Below are positions 24,080 through 31,274 of a stretch of 35,711 nt of DNA, piece after piece; position 1 is the first letter of the stretch, and the number at the start of each line of letters is the position of its first letter. Source of the stretch: RBG-16-66-20 sp964564865. Its GTDB lineage: Bacteria > Pseudomonadota > Gammaproteobacteria > Burkholderiales > SG8-39. The stretch spans positions 1-35,711 of the forward strand of contig CAZMDA010000035.1 in NCBI GenBank assembly GCA_964564865.1. The letters run 5' to 3'. The position numbers and the translations under genes were made by a program. The notes beneath the pieces were generated by a model, which saw only the letters and a program-made list of their open reading frames with translations, was not told the DNA's origin and did no database searches.

Positions 24080-24507
24080 TCAGGCACCCGCCACGCTCTT
24101 CGCGGGCACCGAGAGATCCAACACGAGCACCGTCTGGCGCGCCGCCACATTTGACTCCGACGCTAAGTACTTCAGCGGATCGAAGTTGAGCTTCCTGTTG
24201 ACCAGCATGGTCAGGCTGACCGTGGTGTTGTTGCCGACGTACAGCGTGTACCCGTCCGCCGTCGACTTCGCCGCCCAGTCCGCTCCGATGCTCCCCGCGC
24301 CGCCCGCGATGCTCTCGATCACCACCGGCTGCTTCAGCCGCTCCGCCAGCGCCGCCCGTACCTGCCTCGCCACCGCGTCCGTCAGGCCGCCCGGTGGAGA
24401 CAGGACAATGAGCTTGATCAGCTTCTCGGGCCATGCCGCTCCCGCGGCCGAGGCGAGCAGGAGACGACAATCCAGTTCCCTAGCAGCAGGCGAATGACTT
24501 TCGTGAC
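24080..24507 (-). pseudogene. Truncated, frameshifted Bug/TctC receptor remnant
   Basis: On the minus strand a Bug signal peptide is split over two frames: VTKVIRLLLGNWIVVSC in one, LLLASAAGAAWPEKLIKLIV in the next. The second frame continues with SPPGGLTDAVARQVRAALAE and GYTLYVGNNTTVSLTMLVNR to NFDPLKYLASE, then VLVLDLSVPAKSVAGA and a stop. About 140 of the expected 320 residues remain and the last two thirds are gone. No start codon is seen. The remnant borders the foreign island on its left and palindrome copy 3 on its right-hand (3') side, so the locus has been rearranged. It is probably not functional. Confidence 0.8.
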
Positions 24508-24529
24508 TTGTCTCCCCGTCCCGACAGAT

Positions 24530-25006
24530 TCATTTCTTGAGAGTTGAATAAATCTCCTCCGCCAAAGCCAATTTTCTTGCATTGACCGGGACGTACCAAG
24601 CATTCATTCGAATGTCCCACGCACGCGTATTGACGAACGCAGACCATGACAAGCGATGAATCGACTTCAATTTGTAATCCGTGTCGAGGAGAACAATTAG
24701 CATAAATTCGAAAAGTTGGCGCTCCTTGTCGTCTGAGTCAGGATAAACCGTTCCCGTCTTCTTTGCCTTCAAGACAGTTTTGATCGAGTAGCGTTCGCCG
24801 TCGCGAGATAAAGCATCAACATTCTTTGCGCCTTTTGGCGCACCCACGAGCTTTGGCAGGCCGCGAGTCCTATTGCAATGCAGTAGCGCGAGTCTCTCTC
24901 CAAGTTCACCGACATTCAAGGTAAGCCCTCGCGCGGCAATCTCACGATCGATGTCCAGCCGGAGTGCCAACAAATCAGCGTCCGAAAGTTTCCTGTGATT
25001 GACCAT
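24530..25006 (-). CDS. DUF6998-like protein, putative restriction nuclease
   Basis: 158 residues. NVDALSRDGERYSIKTV followed by KTGTVYPDSDDKERQLFEF and LIVLLDTDYKLKSIHRLSW matches, from memory, a domain (DUF6998) found in proteins of restriction-modification loci. The ERYSIKT stretch after a D-containing strand looks like a PD-(D/E)xK-type half site, so a nuclease is plausible, though the catalytic residues are not certain. Base composition is that of the island. It is transcribed divergently from the GHKL ATPase gene across a 198-base gap, so the two may share control. It is the best candidate for a cutting activity besides Vsr. The start MVNHRKLSDADL is not strongly supported by a ribosome site. 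Confidence 0.7.
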   Translation of the reverse strand: MVNHRKLSDADLLALRLDIDREIAARGLTLNVGELGERLALLHCNRTRGLPKLVGAPKGAKNVDALSRDGERYSIKTVLKAKKTGTVYPDSDDKERQLFEFMLIVLLDTDYKLKSIHRLSWSAFVNTRAWDIRMNAWYVPVNARKLALAEEIYSTLKK

Positions 25007-25204
25007 CTCTCAGCTCAGTCGGACAAAAGTACTCGCTTATCCAAGGACAATCTAGCCCTGTCGCCCCGAAGACTACGACTTCTTATCCCTAAGTCCGCTA
25101 CTTGGTTGTTGCCTGCGAGGACCGTTCCTCAAGATAGCGGCATAATGCAACCACAATCAAGAGAGCATTCTTGTCATTGCCGAATTTGAGACCGCCCGAA
25201 CCTT
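25007..25204. promoter_or_regulatory. Divergent promoter region of island
   Basis: 198 bases separate the putative nuclease and ATPase genes. A plus-strand CATAAT at about 25141-25146 is a possible -10, but no good -35 accompanies it. No repeat or strong dyad was found. Confidence 0.3.
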
Positions 25205-27370
25205 ATGAACCCAGACGAACTTTCATTGCCGTTTCGCCCCCGGGCGCGACTGCTGCAGCTATTGGGGGACCAACTTATCGGCTCGCCTCGACTGGCTGTA
25301 TTTGAACTGGTGAAAAACGCATACGATGCTGACGCGACAAGAGTCACAGTTTCCCTAAAGCACCTCGATTCACCGGAAGCAACAATCGAAGTCGAAGACG
25401 ACGGGGATGGAATGTCCCTCGAAACGATTCGCGACATATGGCTCGTCCCCGCTCACGACCATCGTGATCTCCAACGCAAATCTTTAGTGAGAACCAAGCG
25501 CAACCGCCTTCCGCTCGGCGAGAAAGGAGTCGGACGATTTGCTGTGCACAAACTGGGCGAACGGATTGAATTGGTAACTCGCGCAGCAGACCAGTTGGAA
25601 TGCGTGGTAACTATTGATTGGGATGACTTAATTAAGAAGCCATTCCTATCTGACGCTAACGTTACAGTTAGGACTCGAGCGCCGCAGGTATTCGTCGGCA
25701 CAAAAACCGGCACGAAATTGGTCGTAGGGCGCCTGCGAGAGACGGCTTGGTCACGGGGCGAAATTCGACGATTGCTGCGTCAAGTCACTTCCATTTCTTC
25801 ACCGTTCGAGGATCGCTCTGACAAGTTTGACGTAGAGCTGCAAGTGCCCGAGCACCCCGACTGGATTCGGGATGTTCCTGATGTGCAGGGCCTGATGAAT
25901 CGCGCCCCGTGGCATTTTTGGTTCAAGTTTGACGGTGTAGAGCTTAGATGGGGGTACTCGTTTCGAGGAGTAACAGGCCTCAAGATCGAACCGCGTAAAA
26001 AGAATAGCCAGCCATCCGAAAGGCTCTTGATAGTCCCGGAACGCGATGTAGATGTATTTGGATTTCCCCAGGGAACCAAAAAGCGGGTAGGGAGAAAGCG
26101 CGTAGTAGCCGATTCCGCGATTGCCAATGGAATTGGCCCTGTCTCAGGTGAATTCTACGTGTACGACCGCGATCGCAATGTTCTGTCGCGCTTAGGCGAC
26201 AGCGAACTACTCGAAACGTTTCTCGACGAGAACGGTGGCGTTCGTGTTTATCGCGACAAGATTCGAGTCTACAACTATGGTGAACCTGGAGACGATTGGC
26301 TCGGACTTGATCTTCGAAGGGTTAATACGCCAACCCGCAACATAAGTCGAAACATTGTTATTGGCGCAATTGATCTTTCATTGGAGAAAAGTACTGGCTT
26401 GCGCGAAAAGACAAACCGCGAGGGTTTCGTCGAATCAGATGTCCTTACTCATCTCAAGCAAATTGTATTGGGTGCTCTAGCTCAATTCGAGATTGAGCGA
26501 AAGATCGACAAGGACAAAATTCGCGCACTTTTTGAAGGTGGAACAGATGTCGAAGCGCGTCAGATTTCCCAGCCCCTAGACAAGCTACGTGCGATTGCCA
26601 AAAAGCATCGCCTATCCGAAGAGATAGAGCCACTGATAGACAAGGTCGAAAAGAACTACACGGAGTTTCGCGATTCTATGCTTCGGGCCGGTTTGACCGG
26701 GATGGGACTTGCCGCAATATTTCACGAGATTGAACGAGGCGTTCGCGTGCTAAGAGATGCAATTGAGAAAGGCATCAACTACGATTCAATTAAGGGACAA
26801 GCTAGAGAACTGGTTCACATCCTAGATGGATTTACAGAACTTCTGCGCAAGGGCGAACCAAGAAAGGAAAGCCTAAAGCACGTAATTCGCCGAGCAAGAG
26901 ATATCAATCGAATCAGATTCAGAAATCATAAAGTTCGACTGGTTTGCCCCGCGCTCGAAGATTCATTTCAAGACGTTGAGAGAATGTTTGTATTCGGCCT
27001 CGTACTTGGGGCGCTAAATAATCTTCTGGACAATGCGTTTTATTGGCTGCAGGTGCGTTGGCCAGAGGACGAAGGCAGCGATGATTCAGAGCGGACAATT
27101 TTCATAAGCATTAATGCGGACGATTTTCCCGAAGGACCAGCGATTGTGGTTGCCGACAATGGCCCAGGTCTTCAGGACGATCCGGACCTACTCATTAGGC
27201 CGTTCTTCAGCAGACGACCTGACGGGATGGGAGTTGGCCTCTATTACGCAAACATGGTTATGGAACTCAGCGGTGGACGACTCGCGTTTCCGGAGACCGG
27301 CCAAGCAGCGCCAGAGCAATTTGATGGAGCCGCAATCGCCCTAGTATTCGGGAAGGAGAAAAGGAAGTGA
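25205..27370 (+). CDS. Dual GHKL ATPase: MORC/Hsp90-like plus histidine-kinase-like
   Basis: 721 residues. The N-terminal GHKL domain has the N box ELVKNAYDADA (34-44), DDGDGM (65-70) and GEKGVGRFAV (105-114), as in MORC/MutL/Hsp90-type ATPases. A middle region (about 150-450) follows. A second GHKL domain at the C-terminus is histidine-kinase-like: an H-box-like AAIFHEIERG (H507), NNLLDN (605-610), DNGPG (651-655) and GMGVGL (674-679). No membrane segment is present, so it is cytoplasmic. Prokaryotic MORC relatives (paraMORCs) were linked to restriction-modification operons by Iyer and colleagues. Fusion to a kinase-type module paired with a receiver-like gene suggests ATP-driven DNA sensing coupled to phosphorelay (inference). 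The last base of its TGA is the first of the next gene's ATG. Confidence 0.88.
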   Translation: MNPDELSLPFRPRARLLQLLGDQLIGSPRLAVFELVKNAYDADATRVTVSLKHLDSPEATIEVEDDGDGMSLETIRDIWLVPAHDHRDLQRKSLVRTKRNRLPLGEKGVGRFAVHKLGERIELVTRAADQLECVVTIDWDDLIKKPFLSDANVTVRTRAPQVFVGTKTGTKLVVGRLRETAWSRGEIRRLLRQVTSISSPFEDRSDKFDVELQVPEHPDWIRDVPDVQGLMNRAPWHFWFKFDGVELRWGYSFRGVTGLKIEPRKKNSQPSERLLIVPERDVDVFGFPQGTKKRVGRKRVVADSAIANGIGPVSGEFYVYDRDRNVLSRLGDSELLETFLDENGGVRVYRDKIRVYNYGEPGDDWLGLDLRRVNTPTRNISRNIVIGAIDLSLEKSTGLREKTNREGFVESDVLTHLKQIVLGALAQFEIERKIDKDKIRALFEGGTDVEARQISQPLDKLRAIAKKHRLSEEIEPLIDKVEKNYTEFRDSMLRAGLTGMGLAAIFHEIERGVRVLRDAIEKGINYDSIKGQARELVHILDGFTELLRKGEPRKESLKHVIRRARDINRIRFRNHKVRLVCPALEDSFQDVERMFVFGLVLGALNNLLDNAFYWLQVRWPEDEGSDDSERTIFISINADDFPEGPAIVVADNGPGLQDDPDLLIRPFFSRRPDGMGVGLYYANMVMELSGGRLAFPETGQAAPEQFDGAAIALVFGKEKRK

Positions 27371-28695
27371 TGATTTCCCCCCCTCGGTTTGTTGCCGTCG
27401 ACGACAAAGCGCATCATCTTCAGGCGATTGTCACTGTCGTGCAAAACCTCGGCGCTGCTTGCCGGGCAATTCAATACGACCCCGCCAAAGATTTAGGCAG
27501 TGAGAATTTCCGTGGCGTACGCGTCCTCTTTCTCGATCTGCATCTTTTGGGAGGAGAAATATCGACTGATGGCGCGAAGCACTATGCAGAGATCGCACGC
27601 ATACTGGAAGACAATATCCATCCCGAAAGCGGGCCGTATCTCTTGGTGTTGTGGACAGAGTATCCTCGATACTGCGCCGAACTAGTCGAGTACATTGATC
27701 GGAGCTTAACCAAGGCATACACGCGACCTCTTGCCGTGATTCCAATGGAGAAGCGCAAGTTCATAAACATTGATAGCGGCGTCACGGCAGATTCCAAGGC
27801 GCTCTTAGATGGAATTCTTAAGGTAATCTCGTCGTCTCCCCAGTTAGAGGCATTGCTAAGTTGGGAAGCAGACGTACTGACGGCGGCTGGATCGGCGCTT
27901 GCGGCATTGCTTGCACCCATTCCCGCGACGAAGCGGATTGAGGGTGAGCTTCCAGCCGCGCTTGATGTTGTAATGAGTAGATTAGCTAGCGCCTCGGTAG
28001 GGAGACTCAACGTCAAGAATGATCCGAGGGCGGCATTCAATGCTGCCATTGCTCCGATTCTGGCGGACAGAATTTTGCACGCCGATCCAACAGCAAACTC
28101 AACAAAGCTCTGGGCCAGCGCTATCACGCGCAGCGAAGACGATTCTTTGGGGAACGCGTCGTCGCTCGATGCGGGCCTATTGAATCGAATGCTTCACGTC
28201 GCTCTTCCAGGACCATCAACGATCAAGCCTACCGATTGGGGAGCGGTGGTGGAGTATCCGGGAGCAACTTGGTCCGACGATGATCTCAGACGCCAGATTG
28301 GGCTGACTATTGCAGAGTTTTGGACTGGAGAACTAAAGATTCAGGCGGCGGGTTTTGCGAAATGCAAACCATGCTGTATCCGGATTGGTGCCGCTTGTGA
28401 CTACGCTAGAAACAGGAACGGCCCGATTGCCTATCTCCTCGCAACTGAAGTTCCTGAGTCCGCGATGAGCAAGACTGCGAAGACGTCCGATGCGGTGTGG
28501 AAATCACCGTGGATTGCGCATAGCGCCTCATCCGAACCATTTCAACTATATGTTCATGCCCGATTTGCGAAGACTGTACTTCCACACCACGCTACTGGAT
28601 GGACCGTCATGTATCGAATCCGGGAACAATTGCTTATGCAATTAATCTCTGATGTCAGTATCTACTCAGCGCGTCCCGGGACGCTTGCGTTCTAG
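27370..28695 (+). CDS. Receiver-like protein with unknown C-terminal domain
   Basis: 441 residues from ATG 27370, overlapping the ATPase stop by one base (TGATG) with AAGGAAG upstream. The N-terminus (1-130) is receiver-like: acidic pair D11/D12 (VAVDDKAHH), phospho-acceptor candidate D56 (VLFLDLHLLGG), T96 (LVLWTEYP) and K128/K130. The remaining 300 residues match nothing I can name. They contain an Ala-rich helical part (about 165-260) and a Cys-containing stretch CKPCCIRIGAACDYAR near 340 that may bind metal. No DNA-binding motif is obvious. With the upstream kinase-like ATPase it makes a two-component-like pair, the receiver probably controlling the unknown domain (inference). Confidence 0.8.
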   Translation: MISPPRFVAVDDKAHHLQAIVTVVQNLGAACRAIQYDPAKDLGSENFRGVRVLFLDLHLLGGEISTDGAKHYAEIARILEDNIHPESGPYLLVLWTEYPRYCAELVEYIDRSLTKAYTRPLAVIPMEKRKFINIDSGVTADSKALLDGILKVISSSPQLEALLSWEADVLTAAGSALAALLAPIPATKRIEGELPAALDVVMSRLASASVGRLNVKNDPRAAFNAAIAPILADRILHADPTANSTKLWASAITRSEDDSLGNASSLDAGLLNRMLHVALPGPSTIKPTDWGAVVEYPGATWSDDDLRRQIGLTIAEFWTGELKIQAAGFAKCKPCCIRIGAACDYARNRNGPIAYLLATEVPESAMSKTAKTSDAVWKSPWIAHSASSEPFQLYVHARFAKTVLPHHATGWTVMYRIREQLLMQLISDVSIYSARPGTLAF

Positions 28696-28726
28696 TACTG
28701 ACCTTACTTCACACTACGCTAGCAAG

Positions 28727-29680
28727 CTAATGCGCAACTAACGATTTCACCAGGTGCTTCATTACTGGTGGGCATACAGCATTGCCTAGTACTCGTATTT
28801 TTTCCCGACGAGCGCCGCTCGGAAATCTGTACGAAGCAGGAAAACCCATTGCGCGTCGGAGCTCCGACGGTTGAAGCATTCTCATTGTGTGTCCCTTTGA
28901 ACCAGGCTCGACCAGCGCAAACCGATCCAGAGTAGTAACAGTTCGCAGCGGGGTATCGAGAGACTGCCACCCGCCACCTCCGTCTGTTCCATAGTAGACA
29001 AGTAGGAATGAAGAATTTCGGCCAACCTCAGAAATGGCACGCTCCGCACGCTGAATCGTTCCTTCCGCCCGACCCTTCCTAAATAACGGGGTACACGCCC
29101 AATCACCTGACGCATCGAGAATACTCGAAGCCGGTCGCATTTTTCGAACGGGCAGGGCCATGTCTTTCGGCGATTCCTCAAGATCGGCAACCAGAAAGAG
29201 GCGCCTTCGCTTTTGCGGCACACCAAAAAGTGAGGCGTCTAGAACGAACTCACGCATGTTGTATCCCATATTCGCTAACTCGGATTTCAGTTCTGGATAC
29301 CTTTTCCAAGGGCGCATATGGACGACATTTTCCAACACGATCCACCGGGGACGCATGCTTGCGGCGTATCGAATTACCTGCAATGCCGTCTCCTTACTTT
29401 CCTCCGAGCGCGGCACTGAGCCTTTGGCACACGTGTGGTTAGTGCATTCAGGCGACGAAAGTAGGAGATCGACGCGACCGATTCGACTTGCCACATCAGC
29501 TGCTTTGTGTGTGCGAAGATCACCTTCAACGAGCATGGCTTCCGGGAAATTTGCCTTGAACGCCTTGGCAGCGTAGACGCTAATCTCAGCACCACCAACA
29601 ACGTGCGCTCCAGCGGCGCGTGCTCCAATGCTGCTGCCCCCGCCTCCACAGAACATGTCGAAAACTCTGACTCTTCGCAT
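28727..29680 (-). CDS. C5-cytosine DNA methyltransferase
   Basis: 317 residues, complete. Motif I DMFCGGGGSSIGA (8-20), motif IV SSPECTNHTCAKG with catalytic C79, motif VI ENV (117-119), motif VIII PQKRRRLFLV (155-164), a short target-recognition region (about 170-265) and motif X GNAVCPPV near the end. Motif IV has SPEC instead of the usual PPC, as in a known subset. It transfers a methyl group from SAM to C5 of cytosine in duplex DNA. The specificity cannot be read from sequence; the adjacent Vsr gene and CCAGG repeats in its promoter make a CCWGG-like target a reasonable guess (inference). It is convergent with the receiver gene and divergent from vsr. Confidence 0.95.
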   Translation of the reverse strand: MRRVRVFDMFCGGGGSSIGARAAGAHVVGGAEISVYAAKAFKANFPEAMLVEGDLRTHKAADVASRIGRVDLLLSSPECTNHTCAKGSVPRSEESKETALQVIRYAASMRPRWIVLENVVHMRPWKRYPELKSELANMGYNMREFVLDASLFGVPQKRRRLFLVADLEESPKDMALPVRKMRPASSILDASGDWACTPLFRKGRAEGTIQRAERAISEVGRNSSFLLVYYGTDGGGGWQSLDTPLRTVTTLDRFALVEPGSKGHTMRMLQPSELRRAMGFPASYRFPSGARREKIRVLGNAVCPPVMKHLVKSLVAH

Positions 29681-29706
29681 TCGATCAGTTCCCCAAAGTT
29701 CTGGCG

Positions 29707-29742
29707 CCAGGTTACCAGGTCAAGATTGCGTTGGCCAGGTTA
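29707..29742. repeat. CCAGGTYA direct repeats in methyltransferase/vsr promoter
   Basis: CCAGGTTA (29707-29714), CCAGGTCA (29715-29722) and CCAGGTTA (29735-29742) lie head to tail in the 96-base gap between the divergent start codons. Each carries CCAGG, a Dcm-type (CCWGG) sequence. TATTAG (29752-29757) may be the vsr -10. The array is placed like an operator. Confidence 0.7.
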
Positions 29743-29776
29743 ACGCTTTTCTATTAGTAAAAACAACGGCATAGGA

Positions 29777-30235
29777 ATGGACCGAATCTCGAAATCTGCG
29801 CGAAGCGCGAACATGGCGCGCATTCGCGGTCGCGAGACGAACCCAGAAATGGAACTGCGTCGTGCGCTTTGGCAACTAGGCCTGCGATATCGAACGCATG
29901 CCCGATTGCCGGGCCGTCCAGATATTGCTTTCCTAGGTCTCCGAATTGCCATCTTTGTCGACGGTTGCTTTTGGCATTCGTGCCCAATTCATGGCGTCAT
30001 GCCAAAAACGAACCGCAACTTTTGGCAACGAAAGTTACGTGGAAATCGAAGGCGAGATCTCAAAAATGAGGTTGCACTCAAATCGCTAGGATGGGATTGC
30101 TTGCGCTTTTGGGAACACGAAATAGAGCATTCGCTGCGCAAGTGCAGTACTGCAATAGCACGTCGCGTGGCGAAAAAGCGAAGAATCCGCGCTGCTGCAA
30201 CACGCGATATTTCTTCTACCGCAAGCCCACGTTAA
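29777..30235 (+). CDS. vsr: Very short patch repair endonuclease Vsr
   Basis: 152 residues. MARIRGRETNPEMELRRALW at the N-terminus and the catalytic core FVDGCFWHSCPIHG (zinc and active-site residues), MPKTNRNFW and KNEVALKSLGWDCLRFWEHE are textbook Vsr. The enzyme nicks 5' of T in T:G mismatches formed by deamination of 5-methylcytosine at the partner methylase's site. The partner gene usually overlaps on the same strand; here it is divergent. The last residues (after TRDIS) run into the reverse complement of the korB 3' end, overlapping it by 20 bases, so its stop codon is supplied by host sequence. Island-type base composition. Confidence 0.95.
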   Translation: MDRISKSARSANMARIRGRETNPEMELRRALWQLGLRYRTHARLPGRPDIAFLGLRIAIFVDGCFWHSCPIHGVMPKTNRNFWQRKLRGNRRRDLKNEVALKSLGWDCLRFWEHEIEHSLRKCSTAIARRVAKKRRIRAAATRDISSTASPR

Positions 30236-31274
30236 TCTTCTCCAACACCCCACTCCCCGGACAAAGCTCCTTCGCCCCGAGACTGTTGAACGCCGCCCCA
30301 TAAGTATTCAGGTGCGAATGCAAATCCTCCGCATCCGGCTTCACATACAGCAACCCCGTCAGCACCTCCCCCTTCGCCGCATGCGCCTGGATGTTGGTCA
30401 TCGCATTGATCCGGTCCGTCGGGTCGTACTCGGCATGGAGCTTGCGCAACCGCAGCAGGCTCCCCTCCGCCCCCGCCGGCACCTCGATGACCTCCCCCTC
30501 CGCATAGGAAGCCTTCATCGCCTCCCGCGAAGGCCAGAAGTCCAGCCGGTTGACCGCTTCGTTGTGGTCCCGGATGTAGTCGTAGCTCTTGGTGGAACCG
30601 GCGTGGTTGTTGAAAGCCACGCAGGGTGAGATCACATCAATGAAAGCAGCCCCAGGATGCGCCAGCCCTGCCTTGACCAGGGGCACCAGCTGTTTCTTGT
30701 CCCCGGAGAAGGACCGCGCGACGAAGGTCGCGCCCATCAGCAAGGCCAGGGACACGGTGTCGATGGCGGAGTCGGTGTTGATCGCCCCCTTCTTCGCCTT
30801 GGAACCCGGATCCGCGGTCGCGGAGAACTGCCCCTTGGTGAGCCCGTAGACCCCGTTGTTCTCCAGGATGTACAGCATGTTCACCCCGCGCCGCATGACG
30901 TGCGCGAACTGCCCGAGGCCAATGGAAGCCGAATCCCCGTCCCCCGAGACGCCGATGTAGACCAGGTCCCGGTTGGCGAGGTTCGCCCCGGTCAGGACCG
31001 AAGGCATCCGCCCGTGCACGGTGTTGAAGCCGTGCGAATTCCCGAGGAAGTAATCCGGCGTCTTGGACGAGCACCCGATCCCGGAGAGCTTGGCCACCCG
31101 GTGCGGCTGCACGTCCAGCTCCCAGAACGCCTCGATCAGCGCCGCGGAGATGGAGTCGTGCCCGCAGCCGGCGCACAGGGTGGAGACCTTCCCCTCGTAG
31201 TCGCGGCGGGTGTACCCCACCGCGTTCTTCTTCAGGGTCGGATGGTGGAGCCTGGGTTTGGCGAGATAGGTCAT
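30216..31274 (-). CDS. korB: 2-oxoacid:ferredoxin oxidoreductase beta subunit
   Basis: 352 residues from ATG 31274. The thiamine-diphosphate domain has SGDGDSASIGLGQFAHVMRR with ENNGVYGLTKGQ closing the motif. Cysteines for the 4Fe-4S cluster lie in CAGCGHDS and SGIGCSS. Together with KorA it oxidatively decarboxylates a 2-oxoacid, probably 2-oxoglutarate, to the acyl-CoA, reducing ferredoxin in the cytoplasm. Its start overlaps the stop of the serine hydrolase gene (ATGA). The 3' end is overlapped by vsr from the island; whether the terminal residues (INVGLR) are original or altered by the insertion is unclear. Confidence 0.95.
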   Translation of the reverse strand: MTYLAKPRLHHPTLKKNAVGYTRRDYEGKVSTLCAGCGHDSISAALIEAFWELDVQPHRVAKLSGIGCSSKTPDYFLGNSHGFNTVHGRMPSVLTGANLANRDLVYIGVSGDGDSASIGLGQFAHVMRRGVNMLYILENNGVYGLTKGQFSATADPGSKAKKGAINTDSAIDTVSLALLMGATFVARSFSGDKKQLVPLVKAGLAHPGAAFIDVISPCVAFNNHAGSTKSYDYIRDHNEAVNRLDFWPSREAMKASYAEGEVIEVPAGAEGSLLRLRKLHAEYDPTDRINAMTNIQAHAAKGEVLTGLLYVKPDAEDLHSHLNTYGAAFNSLGAKELCPGSGVLEKINVGLR

